Shown in pieces: positions 1 to 9,965 of a stretch of DNA of 64,000 bases. The translations under genes and the position numbers were made by a program. The stretch is from CAZDKK01 sp964506245 (GTDB lineage Bacteria > Eisenbacteria > RBG-16-71-46 > CAIMUX01 > WJJG01). Location of the stretch: contig CAZDKK010000018.1 in assembly GCA_964506245.1 (NCBI GenBank), forward strand, positions 14,178-78,177. The letters are read 5' to 3'. Position 1 is the first letter of the stretch. Every line of letters begins with the position of its first letter. A model generated the notes under the pieces. The model did no database searches. It was given only the letters and a program-made list of their open reading frames with translations, and was not told where the DNA came from.

Positions 1-458
1 CGCGCACCAGTGCCCTGGACAACGTCGAGATTCCCCTGCTCTACGACCGGTCCGGCCAGCGGCTGGACACGCGCCGGCTGGCCGCGGAGGCGCTCGCACG
101 CGTGGGGCTGGCGGATCGGGCCGCGCACGAACCCGGCGAGCTCTCGGGCGGCCAGCAGCAGCGTGTGGCCATCGCGCGGGCGCTGGTGACGCGGCCGGCG
201 ATCATCCTGGCCGACGAGCCGACCGGGAACCTGGACACGCACACCTCCATCGAGGTGATGGAGCTCTTCCAGACGCTCAACCAGGAGGGCGTCACGCTGC
301 TCATCGTCACCCACGAGCACGACATCGCTCAATACGCCAAGCGCATCATCGAGCTGCGGGACGGGCAGGTGGTCCGGGACGTGCCGGTCGAGAACCGGCG
401 CGACGCGGCCCGCGACGTCCGGCAGTTCAGAGGCGCCCAACCGGCAGGTGTGTCATGA
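1..458 (+). CDS. ABC transporter ATP-binding protein, MacB/LolD type (5' end outside window)
   Basis: The reading frame is open from base 3, so the start codon and the Walker A region lie upstream of the window. The visible part has the ABC signature LSGGQQQR, a Walker B segment ending in LADEPTGNLD, and the H-loop VTHE, in the order and spacing of MacB/LolD-type ATPases. It would power the permease encoded next. Its stop codon overlaps the start of that gene in an ATGA arrangement at 455-458, so the two are translationally coupled. In E. coli MacB the ATPase and permease are one polypeptide; here they are separate, as in many other phyla. A MacA-like membrane fusion protein would be expected just upstream but cannot be seen. 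Confidence 0.95.
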   Translation, partial: RTSALDNVEIPLLYDRSGQRLDTRRLAAEALARVGLADRAAHEPGELSGGQQQRVAIARALVTRPAIILADEPTGNLDTHTSIEVMELFQTLNQEGVTLLIVTHEHDIAQYAKRIIELRDGQVVRDVPVENRRDAARDVRQFRGAQPAGVS

Positions 459-1672
459 AGTCGTTGACGCTGATCCGGATCGCCGGCCGCAGCATCCTGA
501 AGAACAAGATGCGCACGCTGCTCACCATGTTGGGGGTCATCATCGGCGTCGGCGCCGTCATCATGATGGTGGCGATCGGCGCCGGCGCCCAGAGTCAGAT
601 CGAGCAGCGCATCCGCGGCCTGGGCACCAACATGCTGGTCGTCACCCCCAGCTTCACCTCGCAGCAGGGCGTGAGCCAGGGGGCACAGAGCTTCAACCGC
701 CTCAGGCTGGACGACGCCGAGGCGATTCGCAACCAGGGCTTTCTGCTCGCCGCGGTCTCGCCTGTCATCATGACGCGCACGCAGGCGGTCAGCGTGCAGG
801 GCAACTGGCGCACCTTTGTCTACGGCGTTCACCCCGACTACCAGACGATCCGCGACTGGAAAGTCGCGTCGGGCAGCTTCTTCACCACCACCGACACGCG
901 CGGCATGCGGAAAGTCGTCGTGGTCGGCAAGACGGTCGCCAACGCGTTGTTTCCGGACGAGGATCCCGTCGGTCGCGAGATTCGGCTCCGGCACGTGCCC
1001 TTCACGATCATCGGGGTCCTGGAGTCCAAGGGGCAGACCGCGGGCGGGTCGGATCAGGATGACCTGATTCTGGCCCCCTACACCACCGTCAACACCCGCC
1101 TCTCGGGCCACCAGTTCATCGCCCAGATCCTGGCCAGCGCCGTCTCGGCCGCCGAAATCCCAGCCGCCCAGGAGGAGATCCGCGCCATCATGCGCGACGC
1201 CCACGATCTCGGCGAGAACGAAGCCGACGACTTCCAGGTGCGCACCCAGGATGATCTGGCCGAGGCGGCTCAGGAGACGACGAAGGTGATGACGCTGCTC
1301 CTGTCCGCGATCGCCAGCATCTCCCTCCTGGTCGGCGGCATCGGGATCATGAACATCATGCTCGTCTCGGTGACCGAGCGAACGCGTGAGATTGGCCTGC
1401 GCCTCGCCCTGGGAGCCCGCGGCAGCGACGTGCTGACGCAGTTCCTGGTCGAGAGCGTGGTGATGAGCCTGACGGGCGGGTTGATCGGGGTGGCCGTGGG
1501 ATTCGCCGGCAGCGCCCTGATTGGGGCCATCACCGGCTGGAGCACCGTGATCTCGCCCGCCACGGTGTTGCTCGCCCTGGTTTTCGCTGCCTCGGTGGGC
1601 ATCTTCTTCGGCTACTACCCCGCTCGGCGGGCGGCCGCCCTCGATCCGATCGAGGCGTTGCGCTACGAGTAG
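455..1672 (+). CDS. ABC transporter permease, MacB/FtsX family
   Basis: A 405-residue inner-membrane permease. It has an N-terminal transmembrane helix at about residues 18-42 (MRTLLTMLGVIIGVGAVIMM), a large periplasmic MacB_PCD-type domain to about residue 270, then three helices. The first of these contains the conserved SLLVGGIGIMNIMLVSVTER segment, followed by TREIGLRLALGA, and the end is typical (PARRAAALDPIEALRYE). This is the standard topology of MacB-type exporters, which work as mechanotransducers with a TolC channel rather than carrying substrate across the inner membrane. It starts inside the stop of the ATPase gene and lies 15 bases before the TolC-like gene, so the three form a tripartite efflux or secretion unit. 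The substrate cannot be told from sequence. Confidence 0.95.
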   Translation: MKSLTLIRIAGRSILKNKMRTLLTMLGVIIGVGAVIMMVAIGAGAQSQIEQRIRGLGTNMLVVTPSFTSQQGVSQGAQSFNRLRLDDAEAIRNQGFLLAAVSPVIMTRTQAVSVQGNWRTFVYGVHPDYQTIRDWKVASGSFFTTTDTRGMRKVVVVGKTVANALFPDEDPVGREIRLRHVPFTIIGVLESKGQTAGGSDQDDLILAPYTTVNTRLSGHQFIAQILASAVSAAEIPAAQEEIRAIMRDAHDLGENEADDFQVRTQDDLAEAAQETTKVMTLLLSAIASISLLVGGIGIMNIMLVSVTERTREIGLRLALGARGSDVLTQFLVESVVMSLTGGLIGVAVGFAGSALIGAITGWSTVISPATVLLALVFAASVGIFFGYYPARRAAALDPIEALRYE

Positions 1673-1687
1673 CGTGTGGGAGGAACG

Positions 1688-3034
1688 ATGACCGCAACCC
1701 GGCTGTTCACCGCGGCGATCCTGTACGCGGCGCTGATCTGCCCCGCGCTGGCCGGTGAGCCACGCACCATCACCTTCTCCGAGGCGATCGCGATCGCCCT
1801 CGAGCAGAACACCACGCTGCGCCGCACCGAGAACGAGACGGCCCTCGACCGCATCGGTGCGCGCCAGGCCGCTTTGAACTTCCTGCCCGACCTGCGCATG
1901 AGCGTCTCGGGTTCCCGCAGATACCAGTGGTGGTCCGACGACGTCACGGACTCGTCGGGCAGCGGCTCGTCGAGCAGCGGCTCGCTCAGCGCGGGCCTCT
2001 CCTCGGGTCTGACCCTGTTCGATGGGCTGGCCAACGTGGCGGAGTTGCGTGAGGCGCGGCTGAAGGAGGAAGCCGGGCGCAAGGAACTCGACCGCGCGCG
2101 CCAAACCGTCGTGTTCCAGGTGCTGACCGGGTACCTCGCCATGATCGAAGCACAGGAACAGCAGCGCGTGCGCGAGGAGAATCTCTCGGCCCAGGAAGAC
2201 CAGGAGCGCGAGGTGCAGGCCCAGGTGGACGGCGGCACGCGCCCGATCTCCGACCTCTACCAGCAGCAGGCGAACGTGGCCGCAGCGCGGCTGGCCCTGG
2301 TCGAGGCGCGCCAGACGTACGAGATGAGCTGCATCGACCTCGTCCAACTGCTCCAGCTCGACCCCAAGGGAACCTACGTCTTCGAGGTGCCCCCGCTGCC
2401 GGAGGCCGAGCTGCAAGCACCGGAGCCGGACCTGGTGACGCTCCTCGACCGGGCGCTCGTCGGGCGACCCGATCTCGATGCCGCCACGATCCGCGAGGAG
2501 GCAGCCGGGCAGCGCGTGCGGATGGCCCGGGCGGGCTACTGGCCTTCGCTGTCGCTGTCGGCCGGCTACGGCGTCAGCTACAGCGACGCCAGCAGCGGCG
2601 ACGTCTGGGACCAATTCGAGGATCGGCAGTCGGGCTCGCTCGGGTTGTCGCTCTCCTTGCCCCTGTTCGACCGCCTGACCACGCGCCACCAGGTTGAACA
2701 GGCCCGGATCAACACCGCCAATGCCCGGCTCACGTGCGCGGACTTGCGGCAGGAGGTCGCGCTGCAGGTGCGCCGCGCCGTGCTCGACGTGACCGCGGCG
2801 CGCGAGCAGCTGCGCGCGGCCGATGCCGGGGAACGCGCGGCGCGCCAAGCGCTCGCGGCCAATGAGGAACGCTACGCGGCCGGCGCATCGACGCTGTTCG
2901 AGGTGTCGCAATCGCGGGCCGACTGGGTGGCCGCGGCCAGCGAGCGCGTGCGCGCACGGTACAACCTCCTGTGGCAGGAACGGGTGCTCGAGTACTACGT
3001 CGGCACCCTCGACCCCGCGGGCCGCCTGTCCTGA
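1688..3034 (+). CDS. TolC-like outer-membrane efflux protein
   Basis: A 448-residue outer-membrane factor. I chose the ATG at 1688 because a GGGAGGA ribosome-binding site precedes it; an in-frame GTG at 1676 lies before that site. It has a signal peptide ending near ICPALAG, then two OEP repeats. Each begins with the family pattern: TFSEAIAIALEQNTTLRRTE near residue 30, and LLDRALVGRPDLDAATIREE near residue 245. Between them are long coiled-coil stretches (for example EAQEQQRVREENLSAQEDQE). It should form the trimeric channel for the MacB-like permease directly upstream. The sensor-kinase gene follows 8 bases after the stop, so the exporter and the two-component system are probably co-transcribed. 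Confidence 0.93.
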   Translation: MTATRLFTAAILYAALICPALAGEPRTITFSEAIAIALEQNTTLRRTENETALDRIGARQAALNFLPDLRMSVSGSRRYQWWSDDVTDSSGSGSSSSGSLSAGLSSGLTLFDGLANVAELREARLKEEAGRKELDRARQTVVFQVLTGYLAMIEAQEQQRVREENLSAQEDQEREVQAQVDGGTRPISDLYQQQANVAAARLALVEARQTYEMSCIDLVQLLQLDPKGTYVFEVPPLPEAELQAPEPDLVTLLDRALVGRPDLDAATIREEAAGQRVRMARAGYWPSLSLSAGYGVSYSDASSGDVWDQFEDRQSGSLGLSLSLPLFDRLTTRHQVEQARINTANARLTCADLRQEVALQVRRAVLDVTAAREQLRAADAGERAARQALAANEERYAAGASTLFEVSQSRADWVAAASERVRARYNLLWQERVLEYYVGTLDPAGRLS

Positions 3035-3042
3035 GGGTGCAG

Positions 3043-4386
3043 ATGCGATCGCAGGCGACAGAGGACGGCCGCGTGCCGAGGCGGGTCTTCTCCGAAGGCG
3101 TGTGGGCGCACTGGGGTTTGCTCGTGAGTGCGTTCGCGCTGGGTGGCGTGCTGATCCTGGCCTCTTGGTCCAACTACCAAGCCGCGCGCGACGCCACCTA
3201 CGCCCTCCACCTCGGCGAGACGCGGATCTTCGAGCGCGAGATCATGGGCGCACTGCACGACAACGACGACCTGCCCGAGCCGCGCGCGCTGCCCGCGGTC
3301 CTCGACAGCTTGCTCTCTCAGCTATCGAGCGATGGCCTGCGCTACCTGGCCATGCTCGATGCCGACGGCACCGTCTCCGCCGCGGCGGGCACGCCGCTGG
3401 GTGCACCCGGCGCAACCGCAGGCCAAGGGGACGAGCCGGGCCCGGCCATGAGCACCGTGGGATCGCGCGTGCGGGTCTCCTACTTCCGCCCGTGGATCCC
3501 GCGCACCGGACAAGAGCGGCAGCCATCTCGGCAGCCCCCGCCGGAGGACGAGCCCCGGCGCGAGCGCCGGCACGGCGGCCTCGTCTTCGAGTTCGAGCCC
3601 CGGATCGCCATCCATCTCATGGACCGCGCCGGCCAGCTCCTGGCCTTCGGGTTGGCCGCGGCCGTGCTCATGATGTTCGTGGGGGCCGTCTCGTGGGGAC
3701 TGTCGCGCCGCTACGAGCGCGCCATGCGCCGTCTCGAACACGAACGCCGCTTGAGCCTGCTCGGCGAGATGTCCGCCGTGCTGGCGCACGAGATCCGCAA
3801 CCCGCTCGCGTCGCTCAAGGGCCACGCGCAGCTCCTGGCCGAGCGACTGCCCGCCGAGGGCAGCGATCGCGGTAAGGCCGAGCGTGTCGTTCGGGAGGCG
3901 TCGCGCCTCGAAGCGCTGACGACCGACTTGCTGGATTTTGTGCGCCTCGGACCGCTCGATCGCCAGCCGGCGGATCCTGCGGCGCTCTTGCGCCAAGCGG
4001 TCGAGGAGGTGGACGCGGAGGGCTTCGAGCTCGATCTGGCCGGCGCGCCTGATCGCTGGCTGGTCGACGGCCCCCGCCTGCACCAGGCCCTCACCAACCT
4101 GCTGCGCAACGCGCGGCAGTCCACGCCCCCGGGCGCTCGGAGACCGGTGGCGAGCATGGGCATCGCCGGCCGCGGCCTGTTCATCACCATCCGCGATTTC
4201 GGCGACGGCCTGCCGAAGGGGAAGGAGGACCGTCTCTTCGACCCGTTTTTCACGACGCGGGCGAGCGGTACCGGCTTGGGGTTGGCGGTCGCGCGACGAA
4301 TCGTCGAGTTGCACAAGGGCGAGCTCACCGCGGCGAACCATCCGGAGGGCGGGGCGGTGTTCCAGGTGTCGTTGCCGGGCGAGTGA
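3043..4386 (+). CDS. Membrane sensor histidine kinase (NtrB/ZraS type)
   Basis: A 447-residue kinase, starting at the ATG at 3043 just after the TolC stop; upstream in-frame starts would lie inside tolC. There are two transmembrane helices (about 24-42 and 202-224) around a periplasmic sensor region containing a Pro/Arg-rich stretch. A HisKA domain with the phosphorylation site H249 in VLAHEIRNPLASLKG follows. The HATPase domain has an N box (LTNLLRNARQS), a G1 box (DFGDGLP), an F box (LFDPFFTT) and a G2 box (SGTGLGLAVA). The H-box sequence and the adjacent sigma-54 regulator point to the NtrB/ZraS/AtoS group. It presumably senses an envelope signal linked to the exporter upstream; the ligand is unknown. 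Confidence 0.94.
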   Translation: MRSQATEDGRVPRRVFSEGVWAHWGLLVSAFALGGVLILASWSNYQAARDATYALHLGETRIFEREIMGALHDNDDLPEPRALPAVLDSLLSQLSSDGLRYLAMLDADGTVSAAAGTPLGAPGATAGQGDEPGPAMSTVGSRVRVSYFRPWIPRTGQERQPSRQPPPEDEPRRERRHGGLVFEFEPRIAIHLMDRAGQLLAFGLAAAVLMMFVGAVSWGLSRRYERAMRRLEHERRLSLLGEMSAVLAHEIRNPLASLKGHAQLLAERLPAEGSDRGKAERVVREASRLEALTTDLLDFVRLGPLDRQPADPAALLRQAVEEVDAEGFELDLAGAPDRWLVDGPRLHQALTNLLRNARQSTPPGARRPVASMGIAGRGLFITIRDFGDGLPKGKEDRLFDPFFTTRASGTGLGLAVARRIVELHKGELTAANHPEGGAVFQVSLPGE

Positions 4387-4432
4387 AGTCACAGAACCAA
4401 GGCGACGCTGACCGGGGAGTGAGGCCAGGCAC

Positions 4433-5764
<1,332 letters not shown>

Positions 5765-5766
5765 AC

Positions 5767-5796
5767 GGGGGGATGGAGCGCGCGCCCCATCCCCCG
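5767..5796. terminator. GC-rich hairpin between convergent genes
   Basis: A GGGGGATGG arm pairs with CCATCCCCC across a 10-base loop, directly after the stop of the response regulator and before the convergent end of the next gene. There is no clear T-run on either side, so it is a terminator-like or mRNA-stabilising hairpin that could act for both strands. Confidence 0.5.
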
Positions 5797-5861
5797 CTGT
5801 GCGAGCTTTCGGACCCCGCCTCCTGCCGCGCCCGGCGGCGCGGGAGTCCGCGCTCGTCGGG

Positions 5862-8800
5862 TTACCGCACGACCAGCACCCGCGCCGACCGCTCGACGAT
5901 CTCGTCCGCCGCGCGCACGCGAGCCCGCGCCAGGTAGATGCCGCTTGGGTTCGACCGGCCGCCGTCCCACGTGTAAGCGTGGACGCCCGGCCCCTCGCTC
6001 CCCTGCTGCAGCACCGCCACCCGCCGGCCGGAGAAGTCGAACAGGCTGAGCTCGACCTCGGCCGCCGCCGGCAGGTCCAGCCGCACCGCCGCGCGCCCAT
6101 CGCCCAGGGGCCGCGCCGACAGCGCCACGCTCGTAGGCACCGGCGGCTCGGGCGTGATCGGGTCTACCGGGACGATCGGGTCGGCACCCGGGTCGGGATT
6201 CGGATCTTCCCCGATCCCCGGCTCCTCCACGCTGCTCATGTCGGTCACGATCTCGATCTCGACCCGGTCGGCGTAGTAGTGCGTGATGTAGGTCCCGCTC
6301 ACGCCCGGCGCGCCCGTTTCCAGCGTGAACTCGCCGCTGCGCGAGCCGCAGTTCAGGATCGTGAACCGCTGCCCGGTCACCGGGGTGTAGCCGCCCGCCG
6401 GTCGCACGACCAGCCGCCCGGAGAGGCTCGCCTGCCCGCTCACCTGCAGGTGGTCGAACTGGCCCGCGGTCGTGCCGCCGATCTCGACCCAGTAGGTGCC
6501 GTCGGCCGTCTGGGCATAGTCGCCCTGGATCGCCAGAGACCCGGTGGAGTTGGCCGTGGCGCCGGGGGCCATCCCGCCGCCGCACGTGACGTTGCCCTGC
6601 ACTGTGCCGATCCCGCTCAGCGTACCACCGTTCACCGTCGCCGGACCGGGTGTGACAATGAGCGTGCCGTTGACGCTCGTGCGGCCGTAGTCGGCCTCGT
6701 CGTTGCCTGTTTGCGTGAAGGCGCCGTTGACCGTCACGGTCGAGCCCGCGCCGATCGTCAACCGGCCGGAGTCGACGGCCAGGTCGCCGGACGTGGTCAG
6801 GCTCGGCCCCCCGGTGAGGGCCAGATCGCCGGCCGACTTGATCCTGTTAAGCGAGGCCAGCACCAGGGTCGTCCCGTCGTCGCTGTAGAGGTTCGCGCTC
6901 GGGCCCTCGAGCAGAACCCGCGCGTCGAGCTGCTGGATGTTCGCGCCGAGCAGGCGCATCGTGCTATTGGGCCGCACGAGCCACGCCCCTCCGGTCAGCG
7001 TCCCGGAGGCGTAGTTGTTGATCGTGCTCGAGGTCCGGAAGACGCTCCCGCCGGTCGCTTCCGCGGTGCCGTTGTTGGTGAGGGTGGTCTGGACTTCCAG
7101 TCTGGCTCCGTTCTGGGCTCGCATGGTCCCGTAGTTGAACTTCTCCTGGTTGTGCAGCAGGAGCGTGCGCCCCGCTACATCTGCCAGGACCGTGCCGTAG
7201 TTCCGGAGATAGACCCCCACGACGCCGTCGCCGCGAATCGTGTGGCTGGCTGTTTGCGTGACCGACGCGTAGTAGTCTTCGAGCCGCGCGTCCCACACAT
7301 CCCCGGTGGTCTGCAGGACGATCTGACCGCTGCCGTCGAGCGTCTGACCATAGCCCGTGGCATAGAAGTAGGTATCGTCGCCGGTGTGATCCGAGTTGAT
7401 CGTGACCGTCCCATTGTTCGTGAAGGAACACGTCATGAATACCTGCTGGCCCGCGTGGATATCCAGGCGTCCTTGATTCGTCACGTGGTCGAGGTACGTG
7501 CCGCTGTAGCATTCCACCGCGCCGCCAGCCGCCGTCGCGAGGCTTCCCCCGTACACCCAGGTGCGAAGCAGCACCCGGCCCCCGTCGGCCAGCAGGAGGC
7601 CCGGCGCCTCCTGGTTGACCGGGTTGACGACGTTGAGCACGCCTCCCCCGGTTGCCTTGCACGTGGCATAGTTGTACAGGTTCTCGCACTGTAGCTGGAG
7701 CGTGCGGCCGTTGACGTCGGCGCTCACCAGGCCGTGGTTCCAGAGGTAGACGGTCACAACCCCCTCGCCGTGGATGGTGTGCCCCGCGCTTTGGATCAGC
7801 GTGCCGTAGTACCCCTGGAGCCGCGCGTCCCAGATGTCGCTGCCTGACGTCTGCAGCAGAATGTCGCCGCTGCCCTGCAGATTGTGGCTGTAGCTGCTGA
7901 CATAGAGGATGGCGTCGTTCCCGCTGGCCTCCGAGTTGACGGTGATCCGTTCGTTGTTTGTCGTCGTCGCACCCTGCAGCCAGAGCTGGCCTCCACCGGC
8001 GATGGCGACCGGGCCCTGGTTCGTGACGTTGCGCAGCGTGCAGCCTCCTTGCAGGACGCGCAGGCGTCCGGCCTGAGTGCCATCCGCGAACGTCGTCCCG
8101 TTGTAGCAGTCGATCGTGCTCGTGCCGGTCGTCTCGAGCCGGCCGCCGGTCACCTCGCTCGCCAGCCGCACCGTGCCGCCGTCGGCCAGGATGCGCCCGG
8201 CAGCCCCCTGGGCGACCGGGGCGGTCACGTCGAGCGTGCCGCCGCCCACCGCCTGAAAGATCGCCTGGTTGTCCTTGCTGTCCTGGTAGATCCCCAGCGT
8301 GCGGCCGCTGACGTCGGCGCTGACCAGCCCGTAGTTGTTTAGGGTGATACCGACGACGCCCTCGCCGTGGATGGTGTGGCCAGCAGTTTGAACCAATCTG
8401 CCATAGTAGGACGGCAGCCGGGCGTCCCAGATGTCGCCCCCGGAGGTCTGCAGGCGGATGTCGCCGCTGCCGTTGAGCGCCAGTCCGTAGTTCGCCACGT
8501 ACAGGCAGGCGTCGTCGCCGCTCTGCTCCGGGTTGACCCAGATCGTCCCGTCGTTGGTGATTGCACTGCCGCACAGGAACGCCTGCTGCCCCGCTGGGAC
8601 ATGGAGCCGGCCCAGGGTGGTGATGTCATACAGCTGGCAGCCGGCCTGGCCCTCGATCACACCGTTGTGGTCCGAGTCGAAGGTGCCACCGGTGACCGTG
8701 CCGCCATAGATGCGCACGATCCCCCCGTCGGCCAGGATGAGACCACTGCTGCCCTGGTTGACGGTGATGCCGTCCAGCCGCAGGATCCCGTTGTTGGTGG

Positions 8801-9590
8801 CGGCGAAAACACCGTTGTTGGTCTGCGTCTCATACGCGAGCGCCAGAACATGCCCGCTGTCGTCGGCGTCGATCCGCCCGGCATTGTGGGTGTCCAGCGT
8901 GATCCGGCCCGACCCGCGGATCGTGTGATCGGCCCCCTGGTACAGGGAGCCATAGTAGGGGGCGAGGTACGCCTCTTCCGGGTTGCCGTCGGTCTGAAGC
9001 ACCAGCTCGCCCGGACCATCCAGCGCGCAGCCGTACCCCGAGATGTAGAGCCTGGCCGACCCGGTGCTCGGAAGCGAACCGACCCGAATCACGCCGCTAT
9101 TGTGGGTACTGCCATTGGTGTAATACCAAACGTTGGTGGGCACGAGCAGCTGCCCCGTGGAGGCAAGCGTGAGCGCCCCCGCCAGGTACGCGTTGTGTCC
9201 CGCTAGGATCGTACCGCTGCTGTGCAGCCCCGCCGGTTGGTAGAGGTCCATGCGCCGATTGCCCAGGTTGAGCGTCGCCGCCACGTTGTTCTGGTCCAGC
9301 TGGTCGAAGCCCGCGTCGCTGTCGAGCGTGATCGTGTAGGCGCCCGATCCCGCAGGGATGATCGCGCTTTCCCCACTCTCGTTTGGAACGTCCTGCGGGT
9401 CCCAGTTGGAGGCGCTCCACCAGTTGCCCCCGCCCGGGTTGACCCAGGTGATGGTCTCGGCGCGAGATCCCCCCGTGCTGGTCACGAGCATCAGACAGAG
9501 AATCGAGAGCGCCTGCGACCGCAGCGCGTCCCTCGTCCCCCGCCTCGCGTCCGTCCCGCTCCGCTCACTCGCCTTCGTGCAAGGGTGCAT
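5862..9590 (-). CDS. Large secreted repeat protein with C-terminal FlgD-like (T9SS-type) sorting domain
   Basis: A 1242-residue exported protein. The ATG at 9590 has a GGAGG site 5 bases upstream. An N-terminal signal segment (LSILCLMLVTSTGGSRAE) is followed by a GNWWSASNWDPQDVPN motif, typical of the start of long beta-helical, autotransporter-like surface proteins. The middle is built of about four related units, each containing a version of YYG-L-QTAGHTIHGEGVV and NYGLVSADVSGRTL, rich in Gly, Asn and Thr, consistent with a right-handed beta-helix. A Pro-rich linker near residue 1140 (EEPGIGEDPNPDPGADP) leads to a FlgD-like Ig domain ending PSGIYLARARV...RVLVVR. Function is unknown; a surface or cell-envelope role is inferred. 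It is convergent with the regulator gene. Confidence 0.85.
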   Translation of the reverse strand: MHPCTKASERSGTDARRGTRDALRSQALSILCLMLVTSTGGSRAETITWVNPGGGNWWSASNWDPQDVPNESGESAIIPAGSGAYTITLDSDAGFDQLDQNNVAATLNLGNRRMDLYQPAGLHSSGTILAGHNAYLAGALTLASTGQLLVPTNVWYYTNGSTHNSGVIRVGSLPSTGSARLYISGYGCALDGPGELVLQTDGNPEEAYLAPYYGSLYQGADHTIRGSGRITLDTHNAGRIDADDSGHVLALAYETQTNNGVFAATNNGILRLDGITVNQGSSGLILADGGIVRIYGGTVTGGTFDSDHNGVIEGQAGCQLYDITTLGRLHVPAGQQAFLCGSAITNDGTIWVNPEQSGDDACLYVANYGLALNGSGDIRLQTSGGDIWDARLPSYYGRLVQTAGHTIHGEGVVGITLNNYGLVSADVSGRTLGIYQDSKDNQAIFQAVGGGTLDVTAPVAQGAAGRILADGGTVRLASEVTGGRLETTGTSTIDCYNGTTFADGTQAGRLRVLQGGCTLRNVTNQGPVAIAGGGQLWLQGATTTNNERITVNSEASGNDAILYVSSYSHNLQGSGDILLQTSGSDIWDARLQGYYGTLIQSAGHTIHGEGVVTVYLWNHGLVSADVNGRTLQLQCENLYNYATCKATGGGVLNVVNPVNQEAPGLLLADGGRVLLRTWVYGGSLATAAGGAVECYSGTYLDHVTNQGRLDIHAGQQVFMTCSFTNNGTVTINSDHTGDDTYFYATGYGQTLDGSGQIVLQTTGDVWDARLEDYYASVTQTASHTIRGDGVVGVYLRNYGTVLADVAGRTLLLHNQEKFNYGTMRAQNGARLEVQTTLTNNGTAEATGGSVFRTSSTINNYASGTLTGGAWLVRPNSTMRLLGANIQQLDARVLLEGPSANLYSDDGTTLVLASLNRIKSAGDLALTGGPSLTTSGDLAVDSGRLTIGAGSTVTVNGAFTQTGNDEADYGRTSVNGTLIVTPGPATVNGGTLSGIGTVQGNVTCGGGMAPGATANSTGSLAIQGDYAQTADGTYWVEIGGTTAGQFDHLQVSGQASLSGRLVVRPAGGYTPVTGQRFTILNCGSRSGEFTLETGAPGVSGTYITHYYADRVEIEIVTDMSSVEEPGIGEDPNPDPGADPIVPVDPITPEPPVPTSVALSARPLGDGRAAVRLDLPAAAEVELSLFDFSGRRVAVLQQGSEGPGVHAYTWDGGRSNPSGIYLARARVRAADEIVERSARVLVVR

Positions 9591-9965
9591 GTTGTCCTCC
9601 TTCGCTCACAGCGGGATGGCTCCCGCCCTGAATTCCTCTGCACCGGCCCTCGGGTGGCGGCCTACAGCACCTGCGCTGTCCGGCGCCACGCTTCGTCGGA
9701 CAGGATACGGAGGGAGCGTTACGCGAGCGTTACGCGGCGCCAGCCGCACCAGCCCCGGCGGGCGGAGATGCGGGCCGGCCACCGCGTCGGGGTTCTCACG
9801 CGCGACCCGTCGCAGGCTCGGGACGGGGGTTCCGCGCATCCGAACTGCGCCGTAAGCGATCCAGTTGGGGGAAAGCACGAGGGGTGCCTGCTGCGCCGGC
9901 GGCCCGCTCGCGAAGCGCGGCCTTGGGTCCCAGCGCAGGGTGCGCGGGCAAGGACTGGGGCAGCC
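9591..9965. other. 375-base gene-free stretch with an 11-bp tandem repeat
   Basis: I find no supported gene here. The stretch separates the end of the second metallophosphoesterase gene from the start of the large secreted protein on the same strand, so it should hold that gene's promoter. A perfect tandem pair of GAGCGTTACGC lies at 9714-9724 and 9725-9735, 124-145 bases upstream of the start codon. Each copy contains the near-palindrome GCGTTACGC. Confidence 0.5.
9714..9735. repeat. Tandem pair of 11-bp repeats, possible operator
   Basis: Two perfect adjacent copies of GAGCGTTACGC. The period is about one helical turn, so both copies face the same side of the DNA, as expected for a regulator-binding pair upstream of the large secreted-protein gene. 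No factor can be named. Confidence 0.4.

Noticed and set aside
329..2911. Long open frame of 860 codons on the minus strand opposite the exporter genes
   Set aside because: It is antisense to two strongly supported genes. Its translation is rich in Arg, Leu, Gly and Ala without domains, as expected from third-position GC bias in a GC-rich genome.
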